A stretch of DNA of 64,000 bases from Bradyrhizobium sp. URHD0069 (lineage in GTDB: Bacteria; Pseudomonadota; Alphaproteobacteria; Rhizobiales; Xanthobacteraceae): positions 193,467 to 257,466 of the forward strand of contig NZ_KL370777.1 in assembly GCF_000701345.1 (NCBI RefSeq). Direction: 5' to 3'. Every line of letters begins with the position of its first letter. The first letter of the stretch is position 1. The notes under the pieces are model-generated. The model was not told where the DNA came from, searched no databases, and saw only the letters and a list, made by a program, of their open reading frames with translations. Of the stretch, positions 31,840 through 40,765 are shown one piece after another. A program made the translations under genes and the position numbers.

Positions 31840-33048
31840 ATGAATGAGGTTCTTTTCATGGTCGGCGACCTGCCGGTCCGTACCGGTGCGGCGCTGATCG
31901 GTTTCGGCGCGCTGGCACTGCTGTTGCTGCTCACCATCGCCATCGTGATCGCACGATCCGCTCGGCGGGGCGCGGAACTGGCGATGGCGCAGGCCCTTCG
32001 CGCCGACGAACTTGAAGAACGCTTGAGCGAAATGCTCCGCGCGCAGAGCGAGGCCACCGGCCGGGCCGATGCCATGGGGCAGGCCTTGGCCGGCCGCCAG
32101 GCCGATCTGGCGCGCTCCGTCAACGAGCGGCTGGATTCGGTGACCCATCGCGTCGGCCAATCGATGGAACAGACCACGCGCAACACCATGGACTCCCTGC
32201 GCGTGCTGCACGAGCGACTCGGCATCATCGACAATGCGCATAAAAATCTCACGGACCTTACCTCGCAGGTGACCACGCTGCGCGACGTGCTCGCCAACAA
32301 GCAATCGCGCGGCGCATTTGGACAAGCGCGGATGGAAGCGATCGTCCAGGACGGCATGCCGAAGGGCTCCTACGAATTCCAGTACACGCTCTCGTCAGGC
32401 AAACGGCCGGATTGCGTGGTGTTTCTCCCTGATCAGCGGCCGCTCTGCATCGACGCGAAATTTCCGCTGGAAGCGATGACCGCGCTGCATGACGCGCGCA
32501 CCGACGAGCAGAAGAAACTCGCCACGCAACGGCTGCGCGCCGACGTGATGAAGCATGTCAGCGATATCGCCGAGAAGTACCTGATAACAGGCGAAACCCA
32601 GGATACCGCGCTGATGTTCGTGCCCTCGGAGTCGGTCTATGCCGAGATCCACGACGGCTTTGACGACGTGATCCAGAAGGCCTATCGCGCCCGTGTGGTG
32701 CTGGTGTCGCCATCGCTGTTGATGCTGGCGATCCAGGTGATGCAGCAGATTCTCAAGGACGCACGAATGCGCGACGCCGCCGACCAGATTCGCACCGAGG
32801 TGCTCAACCTCGGCGACGACCTCGGCCGGTTGCGCGATCGCGTGCTGAAGCTGCAAAACCATTTCGGCCAGGCCAACGAGGATATAAGGCAGGTCCTAAT
32901 TTCCGCCGACAAGATCGAAAAGCGCGCCGGGCGAATCGAGGAACTGGATTTCAGCAAAGCCGAGGCCCCCGCCGAGACCCCGCGCATCGTCAAACCAGGC
33001 ACACCGGAGCTGTTTCCGGTTCCCCGCAAGCTGCAAGCGGGGGAGTAG
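31840..33048 (+). CDS. rmuC: DNA recombination protein RmuC
   Basis: 402 residues. An N-terminal membrane anchor (LIGFGALALLLLLTIAIVIA) is followed by a coiled coil of about residues 45-150 and the RmuC nuclease-like domain (YEFQYTLSSGKRPDCVVFLP, then CIDAKFPLEAM, then LMFVPSESVYAEIHDGF). The D-x-K segment DAKFPLEA matches the PD-(D/E)xK-like core. RmuC limits inversion at short inverted repeats in E. coli, which is notable in a genome full of palindromic repeats. It is divergent from def. Confidence 0.93.
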   Translation: MNEVLFMVGDLPVRTGAALIGFGALALLLLLTIAIVIARSARRGAELAMAQALRADELEERLSEMLRAQSEATGRADAMGQALAGRQADLARSVNERLDSVTHRVGQSMEQTTRNTMDSLRVLHERLGIIDNAHKNLTDLTSQVTTLRDVLANKQSRGAFGQARMEAIVQDGMPKGSYEFQYTLSSGKRPDCVVFLPDQRPLCIDAKFPLEAMTALHDARTDEQKKLATQRLRADVMKHVSDIAEKYLITGETQDTALMFVPSESVYAEIHDGFDDVIQKAYRARVVLVSPSLLMLAIQVMQQILKDARMRDAADQIRTEVLNLGDDLGRLRDRVLKLQNHFGQANEDIRQVLISADKIEKRAGRIEELDFSKAEAPAETPRIVKPGTPELFPVPRKLQAGE

Positions 33049-33108
33049 GCGTTTTCTCTTCACCTTTTCCCAGCTTACGGGCAGAGAGAGAAGGCCGGTG
33101 CGACTCCT

Positions 33109-33146
33109 GTACTGTCATCGCTCGGTCAAGCCGGGCGATGACATTA
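33109..33146. repeat. Short palindrome GTCATCGCTCGG...CCGGGCGATGAC
   Basis: GTCATCGCTCGG/CCGGGCGATGAC with the short loop TCAAG, one mismatch in the stem. It lies between rmuC and ampG. The same half-element occurs at 54421-54451. Confidence 0.6.
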
Positions 33147-33196
33147 TCATTTGTTGCGCCATCATTTGTTGCACCCGAATCTGCTAATACGCCTTC

Positions 33197-34567
33197 ATGA
33201 CTGCACCTGAAGCCGCGTCAACCGCACCTGAAAATGCCGTCACGCCCCGCGCTTCCTGGCGCGAGGCGTGGGCGGTATATCTGCAGCGGCGGGTGCTGAT
33301 CGTGCTGCTGCTCGGCTTTTCATCCGGCCTGCCGCTGGCGCTGTCGGGATCGACGCTGCTGGTGTGGATGCGCGAAGCGGGCGTCGATCTCGGCACCATC
33401 GGGCTGTTCGCGCTGGTCGGCACGCCCTACACGCTGAAGTTCCTGTGGGCGCCGCTGGTCGATGCGCTGCACGTGCCGTTCTTTACGCGCGCCTTCGGCC
33501 GCAGGCGGGGCTGGCTGGTGTTTTCGCAATTGCTGCTGATCGGCGCGATCCTGCTGCTGGCACTGACCGATCCGGCGCGCTCGCCGCTGTTCGTGGCGCT
33601 CGGCGCGCTGCTGGTCGCGACCATGTCGTCGACCCAGGACATCGTGGTCGATGCGTTTCGCGTCGAAACCCTGCCCGAGAGTGAGCAGGCCGCCGGCATG
33701 GCGTCCTATGTCGCAGCCTACCGGATCGGCATGCTGGTTTCGACCGCGGGCGCGCTGTTCATCGTCAGCGGTTTTGAGGGCAGCGGCATCCCGCGCAACG
33801 CGGCGTGGATGTGGGGCTATGTGGTGATGGCCGCCCTGGTGCTGATCGGCACGGTCACTGCGCTCGCCGCCACCGAGCCCGGGCAATCGGCGCGCGCGGA
33901 GGCCGCGACCCGCGGCAAGGCCGCGTTCTCACGCGTCATGCATGCGGCCGTCGGGGCGTTTTCCGAATTTCTGGTCCGCAAGCATGCCTGGGCGGCGCTG
34001 GCCTTTGTGGTGCTGTTCAAATTCACCGACGCGTTTTCCGGCACCATGACCGCGCCGTTCGTCATCGATCTCGGCTTCACCCGCAACGACTATGCCGCCA
34101 TCGTCAAGGGCGTGGGCCTCGCCGCGACCCTGATCGGCGGTTTTGCCGGCGGCTACGTGGCGCGGCGCTATTCGCTGGCCGCCAGCCTGTGGATCGGCGG
34201 CGTGCTGCAGGCGGTCTCCAATCTGTCGTTCTCGTGGCTGGCCTTCGTCGGCGTCAATCAATGGGCGCTGGCCTTCGCCATATCGGCGGAAAATTTCACC
34301 GGCGCGATCGGCACCGTGATCTTCGTCGCCTATCTCTCGGCGCTGTGCCAAAATCCGCTGCACACCGCGACCCAATACGCGCTGCTCACCGCACTGGCCG
34401 CGATCGGGCGCACCTACCTGTCCTCGGGCGCGGGCTATGTGGCAACGGCGACGGGCTGGCCGCTGTTCTTCGTAATCTCCATGGTCGTCGCGGTGCCGAG
34501 CCTGATCCTGCTGGCGTGGCTGCAGCGGCGCGGTCATTTTGAGACGCTGGAGCCGGCGAAGATTTAG
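33197..34567 (+). CDS. ampG: AmpG-type MFS permease (muropeptide transporter)
   Basis: 456 residues with about 12 to 14 hydrophobic segments. Family features are LGFSSGLPLALSGSTLLVWM in the first helix, YTLKFLWAPLVDAL, FGRRRGWLVFSQ (MFS loop 2-3 motif) and SSTQDIVVDAFRVE, all typical of AmpG/SLC33-like transporters. AmpG imports GlcNAc-anhydro-MurNAc peptides for cell-wall recycling and links to beta-lactamase induction. The N-terminal 30 residues (TAPEAASTAPENAVTPRAS) are hydrophilic. No other recycling gene is adjacent, so the substrate rests on family alone. Confidence 0.85.
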   Translation: MTAPEAASTAPENAVTPRASWREAWAVYLQRRVLIVLLLGFSSGLPLALSGSTLLVWMREAGVDLGTIGLFALVGTPYTLKFLWAPLVDALHVPFFTRAFGRRRGWLVFSQLLLIGAILLLALTDPARSPLFVALGALLVATMSSTQDIVVDAFRVETLPESEQAAGMASYVAAYRIGMLVSTAGALFIVSGFEGSGIPRNAAWMWGYVVMAALVLIGTVTALAATEPGQSARAEAATRGKAAFSRVMHAAVGAFSEFLVRKHAWAALAFVVLFKFTDAFSGTMTAPFVIDLGFTRNDYAAIVKGVGLAATLIGGFAGGYVARRYSLAASLWIGGVLQAVSNLSFSWLAFVGVNQWALAFAISAENFTGAIGTVIFVAYLSALCQNPLHTATQYALLTALAAIGRTYLSSGAGYVATATGWPLFFVISMVVAVPSLILLAWLQRRGHFETLEPAKI

Positions 34568-34582
34568 CGACCCACGAACTTG

Positions 34583-34687
34583 ATCGTCATCATCCGCGAA
34601 AGAGGATGATCCAGTATTCGAGAGCCGTGCGCATATGAAACAGGCGTCACAGCCTACTGGATCGCCCGGTCAGCCGGGCGACGACGG
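34583..34687. repeat. Dispersed palindromic repeat (ATCCAGTA type)
   Basis: GTCATCATCCGCGAAAGAGGATGATCCAGTA pairs with TACTGGATCGCCCGGTCAGCCGGGCGACGACGG. It lies between the convergent ampG and the small secreted-protein gene and may mark the transcript ends. Confidence 0.75.
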
Positions 34688-34693
34688 TACTTG

Positions 34694-35098
34694 TCAATGC
34701 TTCGCCACCACCCTCCATTTCGTGACCACGGCTTCGCTCATCTGCCCGGCTTCCTCCGCACAGGCGACTTCGTCGATCTTCAGCGAAATTTCCTTGCCGA
34801 CAAAGCCTTTCAACTGCGCCGTCTGGGCGTCATTGTTGGTGACGATCTGAAATGTCTCCGGCCCGGTCTCGAGATTGCAAAGCCCGTTGGGCGGCGGCAG
34901 CCGGTGCGGTCCGCTGACGAGTTGGAAGGTGTCGACGCGCTTGCCATTGGCGCGGCTGCGCATGGCGCTGAGTTGCCCGGTCAAAACGTCGCCGTTCTTG
35001 ATCACCTGCTGCGCCTGGGCGTCGAATGCGCCCGCCAGCACGATCGCCAGAACAGCCGCGGCCAGCGCGGAACGTTTACCGAAGTCGCTTCTCGTCAT
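34694..35098 (-). CDS. Secreted protein of unknown function
   Basis: 134 residues with a clear signal peptide (SALAAAVLAIVLAGAFDAQA before QQVIKNGD). The mature part is a predicted beta-rich domain (VLTGQLSAMRSRANGKRVDT, then QLVSGPHRLPPPNGLCNLE, then GKEISLKIDEVACAEEAGQM) with two cysteines that could form a disulfide. The family is seen in Bradyrhizobium as a conserved hypothetical protein. It follows recR on the same strand with an 18-nt gap, so it may be in the dnaX-ybaB-recR transcript. Confidence 0.7.
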   Translation of the reverse strand: MTRSDFGKRSALAAAVLAIVLAGAFDAQAQQVIKNGDVLTGQLSAMRSRANGKRVDTFQLVSGPHRLPPPNGLCNLETGPETFQIVTNNDAQTAQLKGFVGKEISLKIDEVACAEEAGQMSEAVVTKWRVVAKH

Positions 35099-35116
35099 GT
35101 GTCCTCTGATGCCAGT

Positions 35117-35722
35117 TCAGAACAACGTACGCTGCCGCATGGCGGCAGACAGCGTGCCTTCATCGAGATAGTCGAGCTCGCCGCCGACCGGTACGCCATG
35201 GGCAAGCCTCGTTACCTTGACACCTGCCTCCTGCAGGAGGTCGGTGATGTAGTGCGCGGTGGTCTGGCCGTCGACCGTTGCATTCAATGCCAGAATGATT
35301 TCGCTCACGCGCGGATCGTGCGCGCGCGCCACCAGCGCATCAATGGTCAGATCCTGCGGGCCGACGCCATCGAGCGGCGACAGCGTCGCACCCAGCACAT
35401 GATAGAGACCATTGGTCGCGTGCGCGCGCTCCAGCGCCCAGAGGTCGGCGACGTCGGCGACCACAACGATGATCGAAGGATCGCGCCGCGGGTCGGTACA
35501 CACTGTGCAGGGATTTTGGGTGTCGATGTTGCCGCAGGTCTTGCAGACCTGAATCTTGTCAATGGCCACCTGCAGCGCGGCGGAAAGCGGCGTCATCAGC
35601 GCTTCGCGCTTCTTGATCAGGTGCAACGCCGCGCGCCGCGCCGAACGCGGACCGAGCCCCGGCAGCCGCGCCAGCAGCTGGATCAGGCGTTCGATTTCAG
35701 GACCGGCAACCGCACTGGCCAT
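35117..35722 (-). CDS. recR: Recombination protein RecR
   Basis: 201 residues. RecR loads RecA at gaps together with RecO (and RecF). The helix-hairpin-helix LLARLPGLGPRSARRAALHL, the zinc finger CKTCGNIDTQNPCTVCTDPR with four cysteines, and the TOPRIM domain (IIVVVADVADLWALERA, then YHVLGATLSPLDGVGP) occur in the right order. The Walker-like C-terminus contains GVPVGGELDYLDEGTL. It starts 1 nt after the ybaB stop, in the conserved dnaX-ybaB-recR operon. Confidence 0.97.
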   Translation of the reverse strand: MASAVAGPEIERLIQLLARLPGLGPRSARRAALHLIKKREALMTPLSAALQVAIDKIQVCKTCGNIDTQNPCTVCTDPRRDPSIIVVVADVADLWALERAHATNGLYHVLGATLSPLDGVGPQDLTIDALVARAHDPRVSEIILALNATVDGQTTAHYITDLLQEAGVKVTRLAHGVPVGGELDYLDEGTLSAAMRQRTLF

Positions 35723-35723
35723 A

Positions 35724-36044
35724 TCAGGTCAGGCCCAGCCCCGGCGGCAGACCAAGTCCGCCGGTCAGGGATTGCATCTTCTCCTGCATCGCGGCTTCGG
35801 CCTTGCGCCGTGCGTCGTTATGCGCGGTAACCAGAAGGTCTTCGAGGATTTCCCGCTCGTCGGCCTTCATCAGCGAGGGGTCGATCTTCACGCCCTTCAC
35901 TTCCATCTTGGCGGTCATGCGCACGGTGACGAGCCCGCCGCCCGAAATGCCCTCGACCTCGATATGGCCGAGCTCTTCCTGCATCGCCTGCATCTTCGAT
36001 TGCAGCTCTGCCGCCTGTTTCATCATGCCGAGAAAGTCAGCCAT
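35724..36044 (-). CDS. ybaB: YbaB/EbfC nucleoid-associated protein
   Basis: 106 residues. It starts MADFLGMMKQAAELQSKMQA, the conserved helix of the EbfC family, and has GGGLVTVRMTAKMEVKGVKI and DEREILEDLLVTAHNDA. The protein forms a tweezer-like dimer that binds DNA without strict sequence need. The C-terminus SLTGGLGLPPGLGLT is typical. It lies between dnaX (20 nt upstream) and recR (1 nt downstream). Confidence 0.95.
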   Translation of the reverse strand: MADFLGMMKQAAELQSKMQAMQEELGHIEVEGISGGGLVTVRMTAKMEVKGVKIDPSLMKADEREILEDLLVTAHNDARRKAEAAMQEKMQSLTGGLGLPPGLGLT

Positions 36045-36064
36045 GATTGCTTCCTTATCTATTG

Positions 36065-37915
36065 CTATTGATCATCGCCATCGGAGATCTCGGCAGGGTC
36101 TTCACCGCTAGCAACGGATTCCGGCAGCTCGGGGGCAAGCTTGCGCACCTCGACCACCTTGGCGCCGGGAAACCGCGCCAGCACCTCCTGCACCCGCGGA
36201 TCGGATTCAGCGGCACGCTCGCGCTGGTTCTTTTGCACTTCGTTCTGCGAACGCAGCGTCGGCTGTCCCGCTTCGTTGGACACGATCACGGTCCAGCGCC
36301 GCCCGGTCCATTGCTCCAGTTTGCGGGAGAGATCGTTAATAAGCGTCCGCGCGGCGCTGCGCTCCAGCGCAACCTCGAGCCGGCCGTCTTCGATGCGGAC
36401 CAGGCGCACATCGGCTTCCAGCGCGGCTTTTGTCTGCAGGTCACGTTTCTGGCCGGCAAGCGCTACCAGCTCCGGAAAGCCTGCAATCTTCAGCGCTGCC
36501 GGCGCGGGCTGCGCCTGTGATACCGGCGCGATCATCTGCGGCCGCACCGAAGCCTCGGCGCCGGCCCGCGCTGCGGAGGCCGCCCGCGCCGGTGATGATT
36601 GCATCGAAGAAACACTCGGCGCCGGTCCGCCGCGTGGGGAACCGTTTCCTGAAACCACCGGTGAGGCGCCGCCATTCGGCTCGAGCATCCGGACCGCCTC
36701 GTCGGGGGTCGGCATGTCCGCGACATAGGCGATGCGCACCAGCACCATTTCCGCCGCCGCCGCCGGCCGCGTCGCGGCTTGCGCCTCGGTGATGCCCTTG
36801 AGCAGCATCTGCCACATCCGCGACAGCACCCGCATCGACAGCTTTGCGGCGAACTCGCGGGCGCGCAGCCGTTCGGTTTCGCCAAAGGCAACATTGTCCG
36901 CCGTCGCCGGCACGATCTTCACGCGGGTAACGAAATTGACGAATTCGGCGAGATCAGACAGCACCACGATCGGATCGGCGCCGGTGTCGTACTGCTCGCG
37001 GAATTCCTTGAATGCCCCGGCGATGTCGCCGCGAACCAGCGAATCGAAGAGATCGATCACCCGCGTGCGGTCGGCAAGGCCGAGCATCTGCCGCACCGCG
37101 TCGGCGCGCACCACACCGGCGGCGTGCGCGATAGCCTGATCGAACAGCGACAGCGAATCGCGCACCGAGCCCTCTGCGGCGCGGGCAATGATGCCGAGCG
37201 CCTCCGGCTCCACTTCGACGTTTTCCTTGGCCGCGATGTTGGCGAGATGCGCCATCAGCACGTCGGCATCGACCCGTCGCATATCGAACCGCTGGCAGCG
37301 CGACAGCACCGTTACCGGCACTTTGCGGATTTCGGTGGTGGCGAACACGAATTTGACGTGCTCCGGCGGCTCTTCCAGCGTCTTCAGGAACGCGTTGAAC
37401 GCCTGATTCGAGAGCATGTGGACTTCGTCGATGATGTAGACCTTGTAGCGCGCGTTGGCCGGGGCATAGCGTACGCTGTCGTTGATCTGGCGCACGTCAT
37501 CGACGCCGGTATGGGAGGCGGCGTCCATTTCCAGGACGTCCATGTGCCGGCTTTCCATGATCGCCTGGCAATGCACACCCGGCACCGGCATGTGGATGGT
37601 CGGTCCTTTCACCGAGCCGTCCGACAGCTCGTAATTCAGCGCGCGGGCGAGAATCCGCGCGGTGGTGGTTTTTCCGACGCCGCGCACGCCGGTCAGAATC
37701 CAGGCTTGCGGAATCCGCCCGGTTTCGAACGCGTTCGAGACGGTACGGACCACGGCGTCCTGACCGATCAGGTCGTCAAAGCTGGAGGGGCGGTATTTCC
37801 GCGCCAGCACGCGATAGTGCTTGCCGGCCTCCGGCGGGCCGCCAAGGTCGAAACCGCTCTGATGGGCGCTGTCCGGATCGTTGGAGGGCATTAGGGGAGC
37901 GCCAGCGTCGGTCAT
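36065..37915 (-). CDS. dnaX: DNA polymerase III subunit gamma/tau
   Basis: 616 residues. The AAA+ clamp-loader part has YRVLARKYRPSSFDDLIGQD, Walker A GVRGVGKTTTARIL, Walker B VYIIDEVHML and the sensor 1/SRC region VTVLSRCQRFDMRR. The zinc module usual in DnaX is reduced: only one Cys remains (PGVHCQAIMESRH) where E. coli has four. Domain III runs to about residue 370, and then an Ala/Pro/Ser-rich tau linker (SVSSMQSSPARAASAARAGA) leads to the C-terminal polymerase-binding domain. The gene is preceded by the SRP RNA on the same strand and followed by ybaB and recR. Confidence 0.96.
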   Translation of the reverse strand: MTDAGAPLMPSNDPDSAHQSGFDLGGPPEAGKHYRVLARKYRPSSFDDLIGQDAVVRTVSNAFETGRIPQAWILTGVRGVGKTTTARILARALNYELSDGSVKGPTIHMPVPGVHCQAIMESRHMDVLEMDAASHTGVDDVRQINDSVRYAPANARYKVYIIDEVHMLSNQAFNAFLKTLEEPPEHVKFVFATTEIRKVPVTVLSRCQRFDMRRVDADVLMAHLANIAAKENVEVEPEALGIIARAAEGSVRDSLSLFDQAIAHAAGVVRADAVRQMLGLADRTRVIDLFDSLVRGDIAGAFKEFREQYDTGADPIVVLSDLAEFVNFVTRVKIVPATADNVAFGETERLRAREFAAKLSMRVLSRMWQMLLKGITEAQAATRPAAAAEMVLVRIAYVADMPTPDEAVRMLEPNGGASPVVSGNGSPRGGPAPSVSSMQSSPARAASAARAGAEASVRPQMIAPVSQAQPAPAALKIAGFPELVALAGQKRDLQTKAALEADVRLVRIEDGRLEVALERSAARTLINDLSRKLEQWTGRRWTVIVSNEAGQPTLRSQNEVQKNQRERAAESDPRVQEVLARFPGAKVVEVRKLAPELPESVASGEDPAEISDGDDQ

Positions 37916-38077
37916 TGATCGATCCGCACTTGATTGTCTCTCGAAGCCGGCTTGCGGAACTTAACTCACGCGTATTCTGATCGCAAAACCGGTATTCACT
38001 TTTGCGGAATACGCGCCGGAGCATCATCGAGCGCCGGATGAGATAGCCCATCTTGCGAGATTCGCTCGAAAAAACAG

Positions 38078-38177
38078 GTAGGAGACTGACGAGCGACCCG
38101 ATCCGGACCTCGTTAGGGCTGCTTCCTTCCGGACCTGACCCGGTTGGCGAGTGGCTCGTCCACCGCCAATCTCCCGG
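38078..38177 (-). ncRNA. ffs: Signal recognition particle RNA (small bacterial type)
   Basis: On the minus strand the segment GGTCAGGTCCGGAAGGAAGC followed by AGCC is the universal SRP domain IV core that binds Ffh. Flanking arms GACGAGC (38088-38094) and GCTCGTC (38154-38160), plus outer GGAGA/TCTCC, close a single long hairpin of about 95 nt, as in 4.5S RNA. Ends are estimated from the pairing. The position just upstream of dnaX is conserved in rhizobia. Confidence 0.93.
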
Positions 38178-38270
38178 TCGTTATTTGGGGCCAAAAGCGG
38201 CGAAAAGCAAGCGGGGCGGGGCGGGTTTGCGGGACTTGTGCAGAAACGCAGAAAGGCATTAGTTGCCGTC

Positions 38271-38696
38271 ATGCCCGCTGACGCTCCCGCCTGGTCGCTG
38301 CATTCACAGCTCAAAAAGGACACGATCGATATCGGCGACCTGCCGCTGTGCCGCGTGCTGGTGATCAAGGACGCGCATTATCCATGGCTGCTGCTGGTCC
38401 CGCGCCGGCCCGAGGCCGTGGAGATCATCGATCTCGACGAGGTCGAACAGTCGCAGTTGATGACCGAGATCAGCCGCGTCGCGCGCGCCCTGAAAGAGGT
38501 CACCAAATGCGACAAGCTGAATATCGCGGCCCTCGGCAATCTGGTGCCGCAACTGCACGTGCACGTCATCGCCCGCCGCTCAAGCGATGCCGCATGGCCA
38601 CGTCCGGTATGGGGGGTGGTGCCGCCGCTTCCGCATGACGCCGAAGAAGTCCAGAATTTCATCAGCGCGCTTCGCCGCAAGATTTGGCTCGGTTGA
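38271..38696 (+). CDS. HIT-domain protein
   Basis: 141 residues from ATG 38271 (MPADAPAWSLHSQLKKDTID). The histidine triad is in VPQLHVHVIARR, with His-x-His-x-Ile in place of a full third histidine nearby. The domain also has CRVLVIKDAHYPWLLLVPRR and LKEVTKCDKLNIAALGN, which suit a short HIT hydrolase acting on nucleotide conjugates. A longer start at 38151 would run into the SRP RNA region and is rejected. nudC follows after 4 nt, so both nucleotide-cleaving enzymes are co-expressed. Confidence 0.9.
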   Translation: MPADAPAWSLHSQLKKDTIDIGDLPLCRVLVIKDAHYPWLLLVPRRPEAVEIIDLDEVEQSQLMTEISRVARALKEVTKCDKLNIAALGNLVPQLHVHVIARRSSDAAWPRPVWGVVPPLPHDAEEVQNFISALRRKIWLG

Positions 38697-38700
38697 ACTC

Positions 38701-39651
38701 ATGAGCGCATTCGACTCGTTTCCACTGGGGCGGCCGGCCTTCATCAGCAATATTCTCGATCGCGCCGCACATCTGCGCAGCGACGATGCCAAACTGCTGG
38801 CGCTGGAAGGGCACCGCGATGCCCGCGCCTATGTGGTCTATCGCGACTCGCTCGTGGTCAAGCAGGAGGCAGAAGGCCCGCGGGCGCTGCTGAGCATCGA
38901 CGAAGCGCTGAAATTCGGCGCCAATCCCGGCACGATCTTCCTAGGCCTGCGCGACGGCGCCGCGGTGTTCGGCATGGGCATCTCGGCTGCGGCGGCGGAG
39001 AAACTGCTGGCCCGCGGCGACGTCGCTGTCACCGAACTGCGGGGCATGGCAATGCAGGGCGTGGTGCCGCCCGACCAGCTGTCGGCGATCGCCATGGCGA
39101 AATCGATGGTGAACTGGCATCAGCGCCACGGTTACTGCGCCAATTGCGGAACCCGCAGCGCTATGAAGGAAGGCGGCTGGAAGCGCGAGTGCCCCAACTG
39201 CAAGGCCGAGCATTTTCCGCGCACCGACCCGGTGGTGATCATGCTGGTCACATCCGGCGACAAATGCCTGCTGGGCCGGCAGAAGCAATTTCCTCCGGGG
39301 ATGTGGTCGTGTCTGGCGGGATTCGTCGAAGCCGCGGAAACCATCGAGGACGCGGTCCGGCGCGAGATCTTGGAAGAATCCGGGATTCGCTGCACCGATG
39401 TGAAGTATTACATGACGCAGCCTTGGCCTTATCCGTCGTCGCTGATGATCGGATGTACCGCGCGCGCTACCAACGAGGACATTGTTGTCGACCGCGCGGA
39501 ACTGGAGGACGCACGCTGGTTCGATCGCGCGGAAGCGACCCTGATGCTGAAACGGGAACATCCCGGCGGCCTCGCTGGACCTCATCCGTTTGCCATAGCC
39601 CATCATTTAGTCGGCCGCTGGCTGCAGGCAGACCCCGCTACGCACGAATAG
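38701..39651 (+). CDS. nudC: NAD(H) pyrophosphatase/RNA decapping hydrolase NudC
   Basis: 316 residues from ATG 38701. It hydrolyses NADH to NMNH and AMP and removes NAD caps from RNA. A zinc ribbon is visible as CANCGTRSAMKEGG and CPNCKAEHFPRTDP. The Nudix box is GFVEAAETIEDAVRREILEE then SGI, matching GX5EX7REUXEEXGU. The NudC-specific SQPWPFP-like motif appears as TQPWPYPSSLMIG. An N-terminal NUDIX-like domain covers residues 1-140. It is coupled to the HIT gene. Confidence 0.95.
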   Translation: MSAFDSFPLGRPAFISNILDRAAHLRSDDAKLLALEGHRDARAYVVYRDSLVVKQEAEGPRALLSIDEALKFGANPGTIFLGLRDGAAVFGMGISAAAAEKLLARGDVAVTELRGMAMQGVVPPDQLSAIAMAKSMVNWHQRHGYCANCGTRSAMKEGGWKRECPNCKAEHFPRTDPVVIMLVTSGDKCLLGRQKQFPPGMWSCLAGFVEAAETIEDAVRREILEESGIRCTDVKYYMTQPWPYPSSLMIGCTARATNEDIVVDRAELEDARWFDRAEATLMLKREHPGGLAGPHPFAIAHHLVGRWLQADPATHE

Positions 39652-39720
39652 CTGGTACCCCGCCATGGTTCGTCCATTAACAGCGGGTATCTGGTCCCGT
39701 CAGAGGGCAGGACAGACGTG

Positions 39721-40695
39721 ATGGACGAGCCGATGAACTTTCATGCCGCCGGGCCGAAAATCCCTCCGCGCATTCTCTGCATCGGCATGCCGGTGCGCGA
39801 TCTTACGTTCCGCGTCCAGGAATTGCCCGAGCGCGGATTCAAGGAAAATGCCAGCCATTTCGACGAAATCTGCGGCGGCAACGCGCTCAATGCCGCGATC
39901 GGTATCGCCCGGCTCGGCGGCCGCGCCTCGATCTGCGGCCCGATGGGCGATGCCCGCGAGACATCAAGCCGGTATATTTTCGACAAGCTCGCGCATGAAG
40001 GCATCGACACCAGGCACATCGTTCACATGCCGAGCCTGGTGACGCCGATTTCGAACATCATGATCGACCCCAGCGGCGAACGCACCATCGTAACTTTTCG
40101 CGATCCCGACTTGTGGAAAGTGCACTTGCCCGATGCCGGCGAGCTGCTGGAGGACTGTCACGCCATCCTGACCGAGAACCGCTGCGCGGAGTTCTGCACC
40201 CATCTCTGCGTCGAAGCCCGGCGGCGCGGCATTCCCGTCATCGTCGATGTCGACCGCACCATGTCACTGCGGGAAGGACTGCTCACGGCGTCCTCGCATT
40301 TGGTTTTTTCCAGCGAGGCGCTGCAGGCCACCGCCGGGACCGCCGACGACGCCGAGGCGCTGCACAAGATTGCGAAACTGACGCCGTCGTTTCTGGCGGG
40401 AACGCGCGGCGCGCTGGGCACGCTTTGGCTCGACGAACAGCACAACCTGCAGCAGACCCCGGCCTTCCCGGTGCACACCGTCGATACGCTGGGCGCGGGC
40501 GACGTTTTCCATGGCGCCTTCGCCCTCGCCATCACCGAAAAACAGCCCATCCCAAACGCGCTGCGGTTCGCTTCCGCCGCGGCGGCGCTGAAATGCACCC
40601 GTTTCGGTGGCGCCTTTGCCGCCCCGCAACGTGCTGAAGTTGAAGAACTTTTGAGCCACAGCCAGGCTGGCAGCCCGGCTCACTCTCACCGCTAA
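39721..40695 (+). CDS. PfkB-family carbohydrate kinase
   Basis: 324 residues from ATG 39721; a GTG 3 nt earlier is possible. It is a ribokinase-fold sugar kinase. The N-terminal GG motif is CGGNALNAAIGIARLGGRAS, and the C-terminal active site is VDTLGAGDVFHGAFALAI with the catalytic Asp in GAGD. ERTIVTFRD and ILTENRCAEF lie in the substrate side. The exact sugar cannot be read; the relatives include ribokinase, fructokinase and ketohexokinase-like enzymes. It lies after nudC and before an Lrp-type regulator, without close coupling. Confidence 0.9.
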   Translation: MDEPMNFHAAGPKIPPRILCIGMPVRDLTFRVQELPERGFKENASHFDEICGGNALNAAIGIARLGGRASICGPMGDARETSSRYIFDKLAHEGIDTRHIVHMPSLVTPISNIMIDPSGERTIVTFRDPDLWKVHLPDAGELLEDCHAILTENRCAEFCTHLCVEARRRGIPVIVDVDRTMSLREGLLTASSHLVFSSEALQATAGTADDAEALHKIAKLTPSFLAGTRGALGTLWLDEQHNLQQTPAFPVHTVDTLGAGDVFHGAFALAITEKQPIPNALRFASAAAALKCTRFGGAFAAPQRAEVEELLSHSQAGSPAHSHR

Positions 40696-40748
40696 TGGGC
40701 TTGTCTTAGAAGATTTTTCTATATATGAGGGTAATGAGCCCCATGCAT

Positions 40749-40764
40749 AGAAGAAAGTTCTTCT
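40749..40764. promoter_or_regulatory. Perfect palindrome covering the ribosome-binding region of the Lrp gene
   Basis: AGAAGAA-AG-TTCTTCT ends 1 nt before the start codon at 40766. No Shine-Dalgarno sequence other than this repeat is present. It could be an operator for autoregulation or a hairpin that limits translation. Confidence 0.5.
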
Positions 40765-40765
40765 C

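Noticed and set aside
40701..40727. Promoter TTGTCT-15 nt-TATATG before the Lrp gene
   Set aside because: The spacer of 15 nt is too short and both hexamers are weak, so it was not listed.
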